Origin: OMIS01 sp964443885
GTDB lineage: Bacteria > Patescibacteriota > Microgenomatia > UBA1400 > PJMF01
Direction: 5' to 3'
Length of the DNA stretch: 14,199 nt
NCBI GenBank assembly: GCA_964443885.1
Contig: CAYUES010000033.1
Span: 1-14,199, forward strand
Shown here piece after piece: positions 14,043 through 14,199 of this stretch (position 1 is the stretch's first letter; each line of letters starts with the position of its first letter). A program made the position numbers and the translations under genes. The notes beneath the pieces were generated by a model. The model saw nothing but the letters and a program-made list of their open reading frames with translations, was not told the origin of the DNA and did no database searches.

Positions 14043-14198
14043 CTACTTTCTCCTACTAAAGTGGGAGAAATACGAGACTGCAATCACTGTTAGGAGTAAG
14101 CCACTCTGGAGTGTCGCTAAGTAATGATCTAAAACCGCGAGTGGCAGAATCATCAACACCAAGGTGGAAATGGTGTGTTTTTTTAGCCAAGCGATGTA
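14043..14198 (-). CDS. C-terminal end of a membrane protein, probably O-antigen ligase/polymerase family (partial)
   Basis: Reading inward from the right edge on the minus strand, 51 codons are open before TAG at 14045-14043. They encode a basic loop (WLKKHT), a hydrophobic helix (ISTLVLMILPLAVLDHYLAT), then LQSGLLLTVIAVSYF and a basic end (SHFSRRK). The DHYLATLQSG piece followed by a final hydrophobic helix is like the C-terminus of O-antigen ligase/polymerase proteins of CPR bacteria, often ending F-D-H-Y-x-x-T-L-Q-x-G. This identification is from memory of the family and covers only the tail. The gene converges with the penicillin-binding protein gene, 75 bases away. The start lies outside the window. 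Confidence 0.6.
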   Translation of the reverse strand, partial: YIAWLKKHTISTLVLMILPLAVLDHYLATLQSGLLLTVIAVSYFSHFSRRK

Positions 14199-14199
14199 G

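Noticed and set aside
14031..14070. GATCTGCCAGATC palindrome and a 10-bp stem TTTCTCCTAC/GTGGGAGAAA between the convergent genes
   Set aside because: No T run follows on the plus strand, and the second stem lies within the last codons of the minus-strand gene. A weak bidirectional terminator is possible but not supported.
14156..14184. ACACCA/TGGTGT stem followed by seven T's, looking like a terminator for the penicillin-binding protein gene
   Set aside because: It lies inside the minus-strand membrane-protein reading frame, where the T run encodes Lys-Lys; the stem is only 6 bp with a 9-base loop, so it is probably chance.

Overview
The window most likely comes from a bacterium of the Candidate Phyla Radiation (Patescibacteria), perhaps the Microgenomates side. 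This is inferred from protein character and gene order: a compact pilX-like/pilM/pilN/pilO type IV pilus block, an rpmF-nusB-acp-rnc housekeeping cluster, an rpsP-khpA pair, short intergenic spaces, AAGGAA-type ribosome binding sites and Pro/Thr-rich protein tails. The standard genetic code fits all genes. A run of 10 Ns inside rnc shows that this is a scaffolded draft, probably metagenomic.

Layout, left to right. (1) 3-551 (+): the end of a nucleoside-deoxyribosyltransferase-like protein fused to a ribbon-helix-helix-like tail. (2) 624-4098 (+): a type IV pilus inner-membrane operon with a PilX-like minor pilin, PilM, PilN and PilO, read from a promoter at 566-595. (3) 4285-10374 (-): housekeeping genes. 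In the direction of transcription they are tyrS, a 34-residue membrane peptide and recG, then an rpmF-nusB-acp-rnc operon with its own promoter, then rpsP-khpA with its own near-consensus promoter. (4) 10467-11105 (+): divergent from tyrS, a promoter overlapped by a perfect inverted repeat, a possible aromatic-rich leader peptide, a strong intrinsic terminator, and an unrecognised 154-residue protein. (5) 11211-13967 (+): a large class A penicillin-binding protein with an Ig-like domain and a Pro/Thr tail. (6) 14043-14198 (-): the C-terminus of a membrane protein resembling O-antigen ligases.

The pilus genes build the cytoplasmic and inner-membrane platform of a type IV pilus. The middle block serves translation (TyrRS, bL32, bS16), rRNA transcription and processing (NusB, RNase III, KhpA) and replication-fork repair (RecG). 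The right end is cell-envelope synthesis.

The most interesting part is 10375-10640. It has the arrangement of a transcription attenuator: promoter, aromatic-rich mini-ORF, terminator, gene. It also sits back to back with tyrosyl-tRNA synthetase. Other points of interest are an unannotated small membrane protein directly upstream of recG, an acyl-carrier-like protein without a serine at the usual place, a cysteine-free bL32, and several -10 boxes only 8-10 nt from start codons, which suggests leaderless mRNAs. No tRNA, rRNA, CRISPR array or insertion sequence was seen. No gap between genes exceeds 300 bases.
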